Positions 43,885 to 52,634 of a stretch of DNA of 64,000 nt are shown here, piece after piece. The notes under the pieces are model-generated. The model searched no databases, was not told the DNA's origin, and saw nothing but the letters and a program-made list of their open reading frames with translations. The stretch covers positions 1 through 64,000 of the forward strand of contig NZ_JAKGCR010000020.1 of the NCBI RefSeq assembly GCF_022668875.1, read 5' to 3'. A program made the translations under genes and the position numbers. How positions within the stretch are numbered: position 1 is the stretch's first letter; each line of letters starts with the position of its first letter. The stretch is from Domibacillus sp. PGB-M46. Lineage in GTDB: Bacteria > Bacillota > Bacilli > Bacillales > Domibacillaceae.

Positions 43885-44310
43885 TTATCGCTTTATCAAG
43901 ACAGATAAGTCACCCTCGAAAACTTTTTCTTCTTTATGGTTATAAGTAGATAACAATACGGTAAGGATACCCGTTTCCTTTTTTGCTGCCTGCTTATCTA
44001 TAACTTCAACAATGATATGTAATTCATCTCCAGGATAAACGGGTTTTACAAATTTAATGTTATTCATCCGTGTTCCAGCAATAACATCCTCACCGTAGAA
44101 TCCTTCTTCAACCCAAAGCTTAAATGAAATGGCCAGCGTATGTATACCGGAAGCAATAATTCCGTTAAACCTTCCCTGACTTGCTTTTTCCTCGTCCATA
44201 TGCATATATTGGGGGTCAAATTCACCTGCAAACCTCATAATATCCTCTTTTGTTAATTTGAATGATTTCGTTTGGAACACCTGTCCAATTGTAAACTCAT
44301 CTAACTTCAT
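43885..44310 (-). CDS. MaoC family (R)-hydratase-like protein
   Basis: A 141-residue single hot-dog domain. The hydratase motif is visible as FAGEFDPQYMHMDEEKA (Asp and His of the catalytic pair, about residues 27-43) with GIIASGIHTLAISFKLW following. It would hydrate trans-2-enoyl-CoA or act on a similar thioester. The start is the ATG at 44310 with AGAGGTG upstream; the much longer frame adds 44 residues without support. No fatty-acid genes are adjacent, so the pathway is open. Confidence 0.88.
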   Translation of the reverse strand: MKLDEFTIGQVFQTKSFKLTKEDIMRFAGEFDPQYMHMDEEKASQGRFNGIIASGIHTLAISFKLWVEEGFYGEDVIAGTRMNNIKFVKPVYPGDELHIIVEVIDKQAAKKETGILTVLLSTYNHKEEKVFEGDLSVLIKR

Positions 44311-44442
44311 TTCTACACCTCTATTTTGTAATGGTTGAACTCGGTTATGCCCGCGCTGCATACTTAACGAGCGGAAAATAACACCAAGCTTTCTTTCGAT
44401 ATAATAACCTGTTAATTTTAAAAAATTAGTATAGTAAGCCAA

Positions 44443-44477
44443 ACAAAAAAAGAAAAGCCTATAAAACTGGCTTTTCT
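44443..44477 (-). terminator. Terminator of the 113-residue membrane protein gene
   Basis: Stem AGAAAAGCC / GGCTTTTCT followed by TTTTTTT on the minus strand. Confidence 0.75.
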
Positions 44478-44531
44478 ATCACTGTATCACAATAAAGTCG
44501 GTTAAAATAAAACAGTTTCTAACTGTAAGAT

Positions 44532-44873
44532 CTATTTCCGCTTTTTCTTAGATTCATCAAGTTCAACAAATTGGGGATAGAAATGAAATAAAATTAGCCC
44601 TGAGAACCCAAGGACAGCAAGAGTAATGATCCAGCTACCGATTGAATTCTCCTGGACGACTGCTGTGCTCAAAGCTAGTGCTACAACGCCAAAACCCGCC
44701 AGTACACCCTGTTTTGCGTACATAAATAGCAATAGAATAAAAGCGCTGATCCTTTCTAATGTCCCTCCTGTGTTACATTCCTTAAAAAATTGAATGATAA
44801 ATAGGACAAGATTCCATGAAATTAAAATTGTGATTCCTGCTGCAAAAATTAAATCGTATAAACCTGCAAACAT
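44532..44873 (-). CDS. Small membrane protein, 113 residues
   Basis: Three hydrophobic segments (about 10-30, 43-70 and 79-99) and a basic C-terminal tail (DESKKKRK). AAGGAGATTAAT precedes the ATG. Not recognised. It has its own terminator and no operon partner; it could be part of a bacteriocin, stress or envelope function but nothing in the sequence decides this. Confidence 0.65.
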   Translation of the reverse strand: MFAGLYDLIFAAGITILISWNLVLFIIQFFKECNTGGTLERISAFILLLFMYAKQGVLAGFGVVALALSTAVVQENSIGSWIITLAVLGFSGLILFHFYPQFVELDESKKKRK

Positions 44874-45057
44874 ATTAATCTCCTTACAATGTTTGTGTTC
44901 ACTAACACATTTAGCGTTCTTTGCGTTACGGTGAATGCAAAATCTAAATGGCTTAAACGAATCGTCAAAATCCCTTTTAACAGATTTACGGTCATGATGC
45001 TGTTCACTTTAAACGGGACTACTTTTTTACTTTTGGACTGTACGCACAATATCTATC

Positions 45058-45369
45058 TTACACCAGATTCAGCAAAATAACACCCGCCAGGATCGATAAG
45101 ATGGAAAAAATCTTCCTTCTGCTCCGCGATTCTCCAAATACGAAAATACCAATTAATGTGGTACTTACAATCGTCAGCCCCGCCCAAACCGCAAAGACAA
45201 CGCCTACTTCTAAATATCGGGCAGATAATGACACAAAATAAATACATGTAATAAACAGCCCAAAAGCACCAATTGTCGGCTTGATTACTTTAAAGCCATT
45301 TGACATCTTTACACATAGCTGGCCTGCAACACCCAATAAAATGCTCAGGCCCAAAAACACATACCCCAT
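45058..45369 (-). CDS. SMR family transporter subunit (second of pair)
   Basis: A 103-residue, four-segment small multidrug resistance/DMT protein. SILLGVAGQLCVKMSNGF near residue 8 takes the place of the usual conserved Glu region (here Gln17), and RSRRKIFSILSILAGVILLN closes the fourth helix. Paired SMR proteins work as heterodimers that export cationic compounds or guanidine-like molecules. Its ATG overlaps the stop codon of the first SMR gene (TAATG), so the two are translated together. Confidence 0.82.
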   Translation of the reverse strand: MGYVFLGLSILLGVAGQLCVKMSNGFKVIKPTIGAFGLFITCIYFVSLSARYLEVGVVFAVWAGLTIVSTTLIGIFVFGESRSRRKIFSILSILAGVILLNLV

Positions 45370-45719
45370 TATAAACGTTCCCCTTCCAGTGATGATTTTG
45401 TTCCAGGCTTCGTATTGATAGCCACGGCACCTACGACAATTAAACCAATGCCAAGTAATTTAACCGCGGATATACTCTCATGAAACAAGAGAATCCCCAG
45501 AAGGGTAACCAAAGCTGTTCCAGTTCCTGCAAAAACAGCATTCACAATCCCTACTTCGCGATTTGCCGTGATGAAAATATAAATTGCAATAGATAAACAA
45601 TAAAAGAAAATCGCTAAAACAGTTGGCACAAAAACAGTAAATCCATCCGCCAGGTTAAGAAAAGTGACCCCAATGACTTCAAATAGGATGGAGAGGAGTA
45701 ATAAGCTATAATAAGCCAT
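45369..45719 (-). CDS. SMR family transporter subunit (first of pair)
   Basis: A 116-residue protein with four membrane segments. The SMR membrane glutamate is present in LLLSILFEVIGVTFLNLADG (Glu14). AVFAGTGTALVTLLGILLFHES near 57-78 is typical of EbrB/YkkD-like subunits. I start at the ATG at 45719 because TGGGGC stands 8 nt upstream; earlier in-frame starts would overlap the divergent LysR gene. The partner gene overlaps its stop codon. Confidence 0.82.
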   Translation of the reverse strand: MAYYSLLLLSILFEVIGVTFLNLADGFTVFVPTVLAIFFYCLSIAIYIFITANREVGIVNAVFAGTGTALVTLLGILLFHESISAVKLLGIGLIVVGAVAINTKPGTKSSLEGERL

Positions 45720-45753
45720 ATATAAAAGCCCCATTTCAAGGAAGTGTATGTAG

Positions 45754-46602
45754 TTGAATAATCTTAAATCAATCGAATACTTTGTTGCTGTGGCAGAATA
45801 CGGCACGTTGACCAAGGCAGCCCATCATCTTCACGTTACGCAGCCTGCTTTAAGCAAACAAATAAAGTTATTTGAGAACGAACTTGGATATAAGCTGTTT
45901 GAACGCTCTCATCAAGGGATGAAGCTTACAGACAAAGGAAGGAACCTGTATGAAGATATTTCTCCCCTGTTGCTTGCTCTGAAAAATAAAATGAAGGAAC
46001 ACAGTGTAATTAAAAACATCCGCTTCGGCGTCTCTCCTTTTCTGGCCACCTATTACCTTCCTGAGTTAGAAGCAGAACAGAAGATTAAAATCGATTTTAC
46101 GGTGACACGGGAAGAATGCAGGGAATTTCTTCCCATGCTTGAATCAGGGAGGATCGATGCTGCGATTGTGCAGGAATACGCTTCCTACCCGGGTCTTTTT
46201 TCAAAGTTTCTTTACGAAGAAGAGTTCCAGGCCGTGGTGCCTAAAGGGCATCCTTTAACCGAAAAAACATCTATACATATAAAAGACTGCTTGAATTATC
46301 CGCAGGTTTTGCCGCCGGAAGACAGTCAGTTGTATCGTAATATTCAGTTATTTATAAAAGAAAAGAACATCGACCCAGTGAAAATTGTTTGCATGCCCTA
46401 TCACACTATTATTGATTATGTGATGAAAGGATATGGGATTACCTACCTTCCTGCGCTTATGATTGAACATCTGTCTTACAAAAATCTGCAGTTTATTCAA
46501 TTAGAAAACAAAGAGCTGATCAGAAAACTATATCTTTTTGCAAATAGCCGCCACGTTTTTGATATAGTCTGGCAGCAGTTACAAAAAGAACATTCTTTGT
46601 AG
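45754..46602 (+). CDS. LysR family regulator of the SMR pair
   Basis: A 282-residue LysR protein with an HTH at about 3-62 (GTLTKAAHHLHVTQPALSKQ) and an effector domain opening with KNIRFGVSPFL at about 85. Translation starts at TTG with AAGGA upstream. It is divergent from the SMR pair with only 34 bp between the start codons, so its operator must overlap both promoters. It probably activates the SMR genes when their substrate is present. Confidence 0.88.
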   Translation: MNNLKSIEYFVAVAEYGTLTKAAHHLHVTQPALSKQIKLFENELGYKLFERSHQGMKLTDKGRNLYEDISPLLLALKNKMKEHSVIKNIRFGVSPFLATYYLPELEAEQKIKIDFTVTREECREFLPMLESGRIDAAIVQEYASYPGLFSKFLYEEEFQAVVPKGHPLTEKTSIHIKDCLNYPQVLPPEDSQLYRNIQLFIKEKNIDPVKIVCMPYHTIIDYVMKGYGITYLPALMIEHLSYKNLQFIQLENKELIRKLYLFANSRHVFDIVWQQLQKEHSL

Positions 46603-46646
46603 TTATTTTAGCGGCTTTAGGACATCAGAAAAATTGACCAATCGAT

Positions 46647-46677
46647 ATAAAGGTATAACTTAAAGTTATACCTTTAT
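46647..46677. terminator. Terminator of the LysR gene
   Basis: Stem ATAAAGGTATAACT / AGTTATACCTTTAT with a 3-nt loop, 45 nt past the stop codon. Confidence 0.7.
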
Positions 46678-46783
46678 GGTCATTCCTTTTTAGAATTGAT
46701 TATTCGATAGAAAAGTTCCAAAGATCCTTATCATTTGTTTAACTAAAAACCAGGTTAATTTTAAAATATAGAAGACCAGCTCT

Positions 46784-46821
46784 TTAGCACTAGGTAATAA
46801 TATGAGATAATATGATATAAT
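46784..46821 (+). promoter_or_regulatory. FapR-like operator and promoter of fabI
   Basis: TTAGCACTAGGTAATAA (46784-46800); its complement TTATTACCTAGTGCTAA differs from the FapR palindrome TTAGTACCTAGTACTAA at two of 17 positions. A -10 TATAAT (46816-46821) lies 17 bp past a weak -35 inside the box, so bound FapR would block RNA polymerase. Malonyl-CoA would relieve it. Confidence 0.6.
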
Positions 46822-46853
46822 ACAGTGATTATGGTTGCATTTAGGAGGCAAAT

Positions 46854-47633
46854 ATGGACGATTTATTAAAATTAAAAGATAAAACGATTGTTATCATGGG
46901 CGTAGCAAATGAGCGAAGCATTGCTTGGGGAGTAGCAAAATCTCTTCACAAAGCGGGCGCAAAACTTATTTTTACATACCGAAAAGAACGTTCACTTCAG
47001 AAACTAGAAAAGGCTTTAGCTGCTACCAACATCGAAGCAGAATTGATTGTTCCATGTGATATCAACAGTGACGAAAGCATTCAAGCTGCTTTTTCCCGCA
47101 TCGGAGAAAAAGCAGGTACCATTCATGGCGTTGTTCATTCCATCGCTTTCGCACATGCAGAAGATCTAAAAGGCGCGTTCATCGACACGTCCCGCGACGG
47201 TTTTGCGTTCGCGCAGGATACAAGCGCTTATTCCCTAATCGCGGTAGCGAAAGCAGCAAAACCTTTTATGACAGAAGGCGGCTCTATTATCGCGATGAGT
47301 TACCTTGGTGCTGAACGTGTGGTTCCAGGCTACAATGTAATGGGTATCGCTAAAGCATCGCTTGAAGCTTCTGTTAGATATTTAGCAGAAGATTTGGGCG
47401 CAAGTGATATTCGAGTAAATGCTATTTCGGCTGGTGCTGTTCGCACTTTAGCGGCAAAAGGCATCCCATCTTTTAATGAGATTCTTCATCAAATCGAAGA
47501 AAAGGCACCGCTTAGAAGAAACGTCACACAAGAAGAAGTCGGCGATATGACTTTAGCGATGCTGAGCCACCTTTCAAGAGGCGTTACAGGCGAGATCGTA
47601 TATGTGGACTCTGGCTATAACATTCTCGGTTAA
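46854..47633 (+). CDS. fabI: Enoyl-ACP reductase (NADH) FabI
   Basis: A 259-residue divergent SDR that performs the last reduction in each fatty-acid elongation cycle. The cofactor segment is IVIMGVANERSIAWGVA (residues 12-28), the active site is SYLGAERVVPGYNVMGIAKA (Tyr/Lys spaced Tyr-x6-Lys, near 148-167), and RVNAISAGAVRTLAAKGI lies near 193. TAGGAGG precedes the ATG. A FapR-like operator overlaps the promoter. It is monocistronic with a strong terminator. Confidence 0.95.
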   Translation: MDDLLKLKDKTIVIMGVANERSIAWGVAKSLHKAGAKLIFTYRKERSLQKLEKALAATNIEAELIVPCDINSDESIQAAFSRIGEKAGTIHGVVHSIAFAHAEDLKGAFIDTSRDGFAFAQDTSAYSLIAVAKAAKPFMTEGGSIIAMSYLGAERVVPGYNVMGIAKASLEASVRYLAEDLGASDIRVNAISAGAVRTLAAKGIPSFNEILHQIEEKAPLRRNVTQEEVGDMTLAMLSHLSRGVTGEIVYVDSGYNILG

Positions 47634-47710
47634 TCTTTAACCATAGATGCTCACCCTTTAAGAGTGAGTGAATCTTGAATATATGGAGCCCATGTATTTC
47701 AAAAAAATGA

Positions 47711-47749
47711 AAAAATCCACCAAGGTATAAGCTGCCTTGGTGGATTTTT
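47711..47749. terminator. Bidirectional terminator after fabI
   Basis: A 15-bp stem AAAAATCCACCAAGG / CCTTGGTGGATTTTT, abutting the stop codon of the convergent membrane protein gene. Confidence 0.85.
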
Positions 47750-48166
47750 TTATCCGTTCGTTTTTCCACTTTCTTTTTCAATAGCCAGTCTCAATACCAA
47801 TAACGCAAGCAGGATCGTGAGCGGCGTCATGAGCAGCTTTTCTAAATCAGAATTGGACGCAGCATTGCCCGCTGAATTCAACGCCATAATTCCAAACATG
47901 GTCCATAAACCAACATTTACGGTTTTCTTGAATCTGCCTTTTAGAAAATAGCCTAATTTCATAGCAACAATCAAAATAAATGCCGTTTGTACCAGGATCG
48001 ATATCAATTCAAAAATGATGAAATCTTCCTGACTCTTTAAGCGTCCTCCCCAGACAAAACCATACGGCAGGATGTTCAAGACGATCAAAATATGCATAAA
48101 GAGTGCTGCTGTGTTGATGGCAAGTATGATATTCCCTGCCATCCGCGTGCCAGGTACTGTTTTCAT
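47750..48166 (-). CDS. Small four-segment membrane protein, 138 residues
   Basis: Four hydrophobic segments (about 12-32, 50-70, 84-104 and 112-130) with a short extracellular or cytoplasmic loop GFVWGGRLKSQEDF. GAGGAGGC precedes the ATG. It resembles generic small Bacillus membrane proteins; I do not recognise a named family. Its stop codon abuts the shared terminator. Confidence 0.7.
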   Translation of the reverse strand: MKTVPGTRMAGNIILAINTAALFMHILIVLNILPYGFVWGGRLKSQEDFIIFELISILVQTAFILIVAMKLGYFLKGRFKKTVNVGLWTMFGIMALNSAGNAASNSDLEKLLMTPLTILLALLVLRLAIEKESGKTNG

Positions 48167-48388
48167 CGTGCCTCCTCATTCGATTCGAACATGTTTAATC
48201 ACACTCAGCACGTAACTTCAAGAATGCAATCGATCATCGTCTGTTTTGCTTATATAGGCAGTGCTATTATTTTTTTAAAGGCGACCCCTATAACGCTTTC
48301 CCTGCTTTAAGTCCTTTTCAGTGTATTCAGCTGCTAAGAGTTTATGTTTAAAAGGACTGCTGGCGGCAAGCAACCGTGAACATGCTTA

Positions 48389-49552
48389 TTACCAGGCCAG
48401 TCGAAGGATGTTTCGTACATCCTCTTCATGCAGTTTTACAAAATTGCCAAGCGGCCCTCTCTCCGTGCCCTTTTTCGCCATTTCATCAATGCGGTCATCG
48501 CCAATGTCTACCTGTCTCAAAGAAACAGGCATGCCGATCGAATGGAAAAACTGCTTTGTTTTTTCGATGCCTTTCAGCGCTGTTTTTTCAAGATCATTCA
48601 AGTCGATTTCTACATCCCATACTCGATGCGCAAATTGAGCAAAACGGTTGAGATCATGTTTGTATACATACGTCATCCATGCCGGGAATACGATCGCAAG
48701 CCCCGCACCGTGGGCAATGTCATAAATGCCGCTGATTTCATGCTCGATGTCGTGGCTTCCCCAGTCACCTACACGCCCTGTGCTTAACCAGTCGTTGTGA
48801 GCAACCGTTCCCGCCCACATGATCTCTGCACGCGCATGATAATTCTCGGGCTCATCCAAAACCGCATGTGCATTGTTAATAATGGTTTTTAGTGTTGCTT
48901 CACAAAGCCGGTCTGTCAGTTCCACGTTTTTCTCATTCGTAAAATATCTTTCCAGTATGTGGGCCATCATATCCGTTATACCGCAGGCCGTTTGATAAGC
49001 CGGCAACGTATATGTAAGTTCAGGGTTTAAAATGGCAAATTTCGGTCTCATCGAAGGGTGCCCTGTTGCTCTTTTATACCAGCCGTCCTCCGCCGTAATA
49101 ACCGTACCATTACTTGTTTCACTTCCCGCAGCCGGAATGGTAAGAATGACACCGAGCGGCAGGCACTCTGTAACAGCACTTCTTCCCGTAAAGAAATCCC
49201 ATACATCTCCCTCATATTTCACACCAGCGGCAATTGCCTTCGCAGAATCAATGACGCTTCCCCCGCCTACAGCTAGAATAAACTCAATATCGTGCTCCCT
49301 GCATAGTGAAATACCTTGCCGAACAAGACTCACTCTCGGATTAGGCTGTACGCCGCCTAGTTCAATAACCTGGATTCCCTGCTCCCGCACGGACTGCATA
49401 ACTCTATCGTATAAACCGCTTTCTTTAATGCTTCCCCCGCCGTAATGCAAAAGCAGTTTTTTGCCGTATGCAGCAGCTTCTATTCCCACTGCTTGTTCCT
49501 GCCCTTTTCCAAAAATAACTTTTGTAGCGTTTTGAAATACAAAATCCTGCAT
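48389..49552 (-). CDS. Iron-containing alcohol dehydrogenase (butanol dehydrogenase YugJ/YugK type)
   Basis: A 387-residue group III alcohol dehydrogenase. The NAD-binding GGGSVIDSAKAIAAG lies near 97-111 and the metal ligands sit in CGITDMMAHILERYF near 190-204 and in the later His residues of GAGLAIVFPAWMTYVYKHDL near 265. It interconverts medium/short aldehydes and alcohols with NAD(P)H. The start is the ATG at 49552, with GGGGAGG upstream; the longer frame adds 42 unsupported residues. Confidence 0.9.
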   Translation of the reverse strand: MQDFVFQNATKVIFGKGQEQAVGIEAAAYGKKLLLHYGGGSIKESGLYDRVMQSVREQGIQVIELGGVQPNPRVSLVRQGISLCREHDIEFILAVGGGSVIDSAKAIAAGVKYEGDVWDFFTGRSAVTECLPLGVILTIPAAGSETSNGTVITAEDGWYKRATGHPSMRPKFAILNPELTYTLPAYQTACGITDMMAHILERYFTNEKNVELTDRLCEATLKTIINNAHAVLDEPENYHARAEIMWAGTVAHNDWLSTGRVGDWGSHDIEHEISGIYDIAHGAGLAIVFPAWMTYVYKHDLNRFAQFAHRVWDVEIDLNDLEKTALKGIEKTKQFFHSIGMPVSLRQVDIGDDRIDEMAKKGTERGPLGNFVKLHEEDVRNILRLAW

Positions 49553-49924
49553 TTGTGTATCCTCCCCTAATGTGAATGATTTCCTTAAAACGAGCATTTT
49601 TATCGTATCACCAAATTGGCAAAAAGTAGAGGGACCCTTTTCCCGTTCTGCACGCAGCAGGTTGATTTTATTTTTCATTTTTCAAGTAGTGGTATATATC
49701 CAATTGGCTTTTTGTCTTTATAAATTAAATAAACTGCCTTTACGCTGGCTGATCCAGCTGGCAGAGTTCGCTTTACTGTTATTGTCCCATCATTCTTTTA
49801 AACTGTTATATAAGAAAACACCTCCAAGTTGTTTTCCAGGTAATTACATGCCCGGTTTCAACTTGAAAGTGTTTTGATTTGTTTTATTCTACACTGTCGT
49901 TCTTTGTATTACAAATAATAGTCT
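49553..49924. other. Intergenic region upstream of the alcohol dehydrogenase
   Basis: 372 bp with stem-loop element B (49817-49873) and promoter DNA for the dehydrogenase. No gene. Confidence 0.5.
49817..49873 (-). repeat. Stem-loop element B (related to element A at 41403)
   Basis: AACACCTCCAAGTTG pairs imperfectly with CAACTTGAAAGTGTT around a 25-nt loop with AGGTAATTACATGCCC. It lies 50 nt downstream of the lipoprotein gene (minus strand), as element A lies downstream of the YfmQ-like gene. Confidence 0.55.
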
Positions 49925-50593
49925 TTAAAAATCTACAGTTATTTTTTTAGCTTTTTCAATGACATCTCCATTACCGTGAACGGCATCACTTGTTAAAATG
50001 TCGACAGAAGTGATGTCATTTCCATCCTCAAGAATAAAGCCCATGTTGCCTTTTTTAATATTGTTTCCTTCCAGGTCTCCAGTTAACTCTTCAAGGTAAA
50101 TATCGTCTTCCCACGTTTTATGCTCACCTTTGCTTGTCTGAATAAAAGCGACCGGTGTAAACTGCACAGTCTCATTAGATGTGTTGCTTACTTCAACAGA
50201 GACTTTAACGAAATCAAATTCTTCATCATGTGTATAACCATGGAAAAAGTCAATCATGCTGTAATCCGGAACGAAATGGACCACTTTCACATCTTTGATA
50301 AGCATCTCAACAGATCCCACTTGTACGGTTTTATTTACTTTTTTATATGCTTCGAGTGTCAATTCTCCTTTTGCATCCGTTACCGTCTCGCCGACCTTTA
50401 CTAAGTTAATGTCATCCGTTATCTGTGCACTTGGAACATAAACATCTTCATTGGTGGCTAAATCTGCTGTTTCTGTCTGATCAGCTGTTTTTGTTTCTGC
50501 CTGTTCTTTAGAAGCTGCGTCTTCTGTTTCCGCACCTGCTGAACAGCCTGCAAGAAGCATCAAAACCAGTCCTAGATACGATAACTTTTTCAA
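49925..50593 (-). CDS. Lipoprotein with DUF4352-like domain
   Basis: A 222-residue exported lipoprotein with lipobox LMLLAGCS (Cys17). An acidic Thr/Glu/Ala-rich linker follows (residues 20-55), then an immunoglobulin-like beta domain (FVKVSVEVSNTSNETVQFTP near 127-146) as in DUF4352 proteins. Translation starts at TTG, 6 nt after GGGGAGG. It sits on the outer face of the membrane; no function is established. It lies directly downstream of the alkaline phosphatase gene, separated by a terminator. Confidence 0.78.
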   Translation of the reverse strand: MKKLSYLGLVLMLLAGCSAGAETEDAASKEQAETKTADQTETADLATNEDVYVPSAQITDDINLVKVGETVTDAKGELTLEAYKKVNKTVQVGSVEMLIKDVKVVHFVPDYSMIDFFHGYTHDEEFDFVKVSVEVSNTSNETVQFTPVAFIQTSKGEHKTWEDDIYLEELTGDLEGNNIKKGNMGFILEDGNDITSVDILTSDAVHGNGDVIEKAKKITVDF

Positions 50594-50623
50594 AAGAATC
50601 CTCCCCTATATCTTCAGCTTCAT

Positions 50624-50663
50624 AAAAGGACCCGCTGTCTGTCATAAGAACAGCGGGGCTTTT
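50624..50663 (-). terminator. Terminator of the alkaline phosphatase gene
   Basis: AAAAGCCCCGCTGT pairs with ACAGCGGGTCCTTTT on the minus strand, 15 nt past the stop codon. Confidence 0.7.
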
Positions 50664-50677
50664 ACTAATGGGTGCTT

Positions 50678-52063
50678 TTATTTATTTTCTGTTTCACCTA
50701 AAAGATCAAAAATGATTTTTGCCTGGTCGGTATTTTCAATTTGTCCGGCAAAGCGCTCTTTGTAAGGTCCATAAGCATAAACTGGAACATCTTCTCCAGT
50801 GTGGCCGCCTGTTGTCCAGCCTGTATGGGAACGCTCATTAAAGATTTCTTCAATCGCATTATCGATTTCTGTTACGTTTTTGGAAGCTGCTGCTTTTTCA
50901 ACCGATTGAATTTCTTCTGCTGTTAGAGCCAAAAGATTTTGATCAATATTCGCTTTTAACGTTTCTTCCACATTTGCACCTTTTGCAATTTTATCTGCCA
51001 TAAAGTCAGGTGTACGTTTTGCTGCTTTGATCGGCTCGCCAAACCAGTTATATACGCCGTCAGCACCAATTGAATATCCGCCTGTAGAGTGGTCCGCTGT
51101 AATAACAACAAGGGTATGCTTGTCTTTTTTCGCAAAGTCGATTGCGGCTTTTGCTGCTTTTTCAAAGTCAGCCATTTCACTCATCGCGCCAACGATATCA
51201 TTGTCATGTCCTGCCCAGTCTACCTGGCTGCCTTCTACCATTAAGAAAAAGCCGTCTTTATCTTTGTTTAAACGGTCAATAGCTGATGAAGTCATTTCTT
51301 GAAGAGAAGGAATGTCTTCTGTACGGTCGATCATTTTTGGAAGACCGCCTTGAGCAAATAAACCAAGAACCTGCTCGTCCTTATTGTTCAGCATCTCCTC
51401 TTTGTTTGTTACATAGCTGTAGCCATCTTTTTGGAAAGCTTTTGTTAAATCAACGTCTTTACGTACAAAGTTTGACTGGCCCCCGCCTAAAAGAACATCA
51501 ATTTTATGTTCGCCGTTAACAAGCTCTTTGTAATAATCATCTGCGATCGCATTCATGTTTTTACGGTTTTCATCATGGGCACCAAATGATGCTGGTGTGG
51601 CGTGAGTAATTTCAGAAGTCGCGACAAGTCCTGTTGCTTTTCCTTTTTCTTTCGCCGTTTCAAGAACCGTTTTTACTTCAGATTTATCGTTGTCTACCCC
51701 GATGGCTGCGTTGTATGTTTTTACACCTGCAGACATAGCTGTAGCAGCCGAAGCAGAGTCAGTTACGTTTTGCGCTGGGTCTTCTGGGTACGTCATTTGC
51801 TGTCCAACAAGATATGGGTCAAATTCCGTTTGTTCAACAATCCCTTTTGTAGCAGGATCATCTTTTAAATAACGGTAAGCGGACGTATACGATACACCCA
51901 TTCCGTCTCCAATTAAGAAAATGACGTTTTTAATTTTGGCATTGTTATTTTTTTCTGCAGCTTGTGTATCTGTATCTGGAAGCGTTCCAGCAAAGCTGCC
52001 TAATGCCAATGTAGACAACACGCAAACTGGAATAAGCTTTTTAGTTAATTTCTTTTTAAACAA
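50678..52063 (-). CDS. Alkaline phosphatase, secreted
   Basis: A 461-residue zinc/magnesium alkaline phosphatase that releases phosphate from extracellular esters. A signal peptide covers about residues 1-36 (TKKLIPVCVLSTLALGSFAG, cut near TQAAEK). Metal and catalytic motifs are FLIGDGMGVS near 49, the phosphoserine site NVTDSASAATAMSAG near 99, VITADHSTGGYS near 320 and GGHTGEDVPVYAYGP near 418. Translation starts at TTG (52063), 8 nt after GGAGG; the longer frame has no such site. It is similar to B. subtilis PhoA/PhoB. A possible Pho box lies upstream. Confidence 0.92.
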   Translation of the reverse strand: MFKKKLTKKLIPVCVLSTLALGSFAGTLPDTDTQAAEKNNNAKIKNVIFLIGDGMGVSYTSAYRYLKDDPATKGIVEQTEFDPYLVGQQMTYPEDPAQNVTDSASAATAMSAGVKTYNAAIGVDNDKSEVKTVLETAKEKGKATGLVATSEITHATPASFGAHDENRKNMNAIADDYYKELVNGEHKIDVLLGGGQSNFVRKDVDLTKAFQKDGYSYVTNKEEMLNNKDEQVLGLFAQGGLPKMIDRTEDIPSLQEMTSSAIDRLNKDKDGFFLMVEGSQVDWAGHDNDIVGAMSEMADFEKAAKAAIDFAKKDKHTLVVITADHSTGGYSIGADGVYNWFGEPIKAAKRTPDFMADKIAKGANVEETLKANIDQNLLALTAEEIQSVEKAAASKNVTEIDNAIEEIFNERSHTGWTTGGHTGEDVPVYAYGPYKERFAGQIENTDQAKIIFDLLGETENK

Positions 52064-52132
52064 TGGAATAACCTCCAAAATAGTATTTATCTTTGCTACA
52101 AGCAATACTATAAAGGTATATTATTAAGTCTT

Positions 52133-52170
52133 TATTGAGTAAAGGTAAAAATATATTAATATAATGTAAA
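52133..52170 (-). promoter_or_regulatory. Possible PhoP box upstream of alkaline phosphatase
   Basis: On the minus strand TTTACA, TTAATA and TTACCT occur at 11-bp steps, the spacing of PhoP TT(A/T/C)ACA repeats. Only the first repeat matches well. Confidence 0.35.
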
Positions 52171-52634
52171 TATCGTTTATTTATTACCTTTTATTTCATT
52201 TTTATATACTTTATTCATGAAAAGTAGTGCTTAATCTTCAGAAAGAACATGATCTTTATTTGTGTTTACACTTATTAATGGGGCATAGATGCATAAAAAA
52301 TAAATTTACGCATTATTAATCTTTCTATATAAGCTGAGCTGCTTCGCTCTATACCCACGGTACCTGGTAAAAAGAAATCTCAATGAAAAGAAATCTATAT
52401 AATTATGTAAGTATCCTTCAACCGCAAAAAAGGACAACCAGCCATGATATGGTTGTCCTTTTCGTTTATAAAATCTTTAAATCTTTTTGCTTTGCTGCCC
52501 CTTGTATGTGAGTTTAGCCATTAGTATCCTATATGAAATCAATAACGGTCTGACTGTTATTTTTCAGAAGCTGAACGTACAGACCCTTCTTGTTTAAACA
52601 AAAGCATTTGGGCACTCTTGTCTCTCATTTCTTC
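52171..52634. other. Intergenic region, DUF4334 gene end to phosphatase promoter
   Basis: 464 bp, AT-rich, no ORF with a ribosome binding site. It contains a short direct repeat AAAAGAAATCT (near 52370 and 52385) and the terminator at 52427-52462. Confidence 0.5.
52427..52462. terminator. Terminator-like hairpin between DUF4334 and phosphatase genes
   Basis: Stem AAAAAGGACAACCA / TGGTTGTCCTTTT with a 9-nt loop; usable on both strands. Confidence 0.65.
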
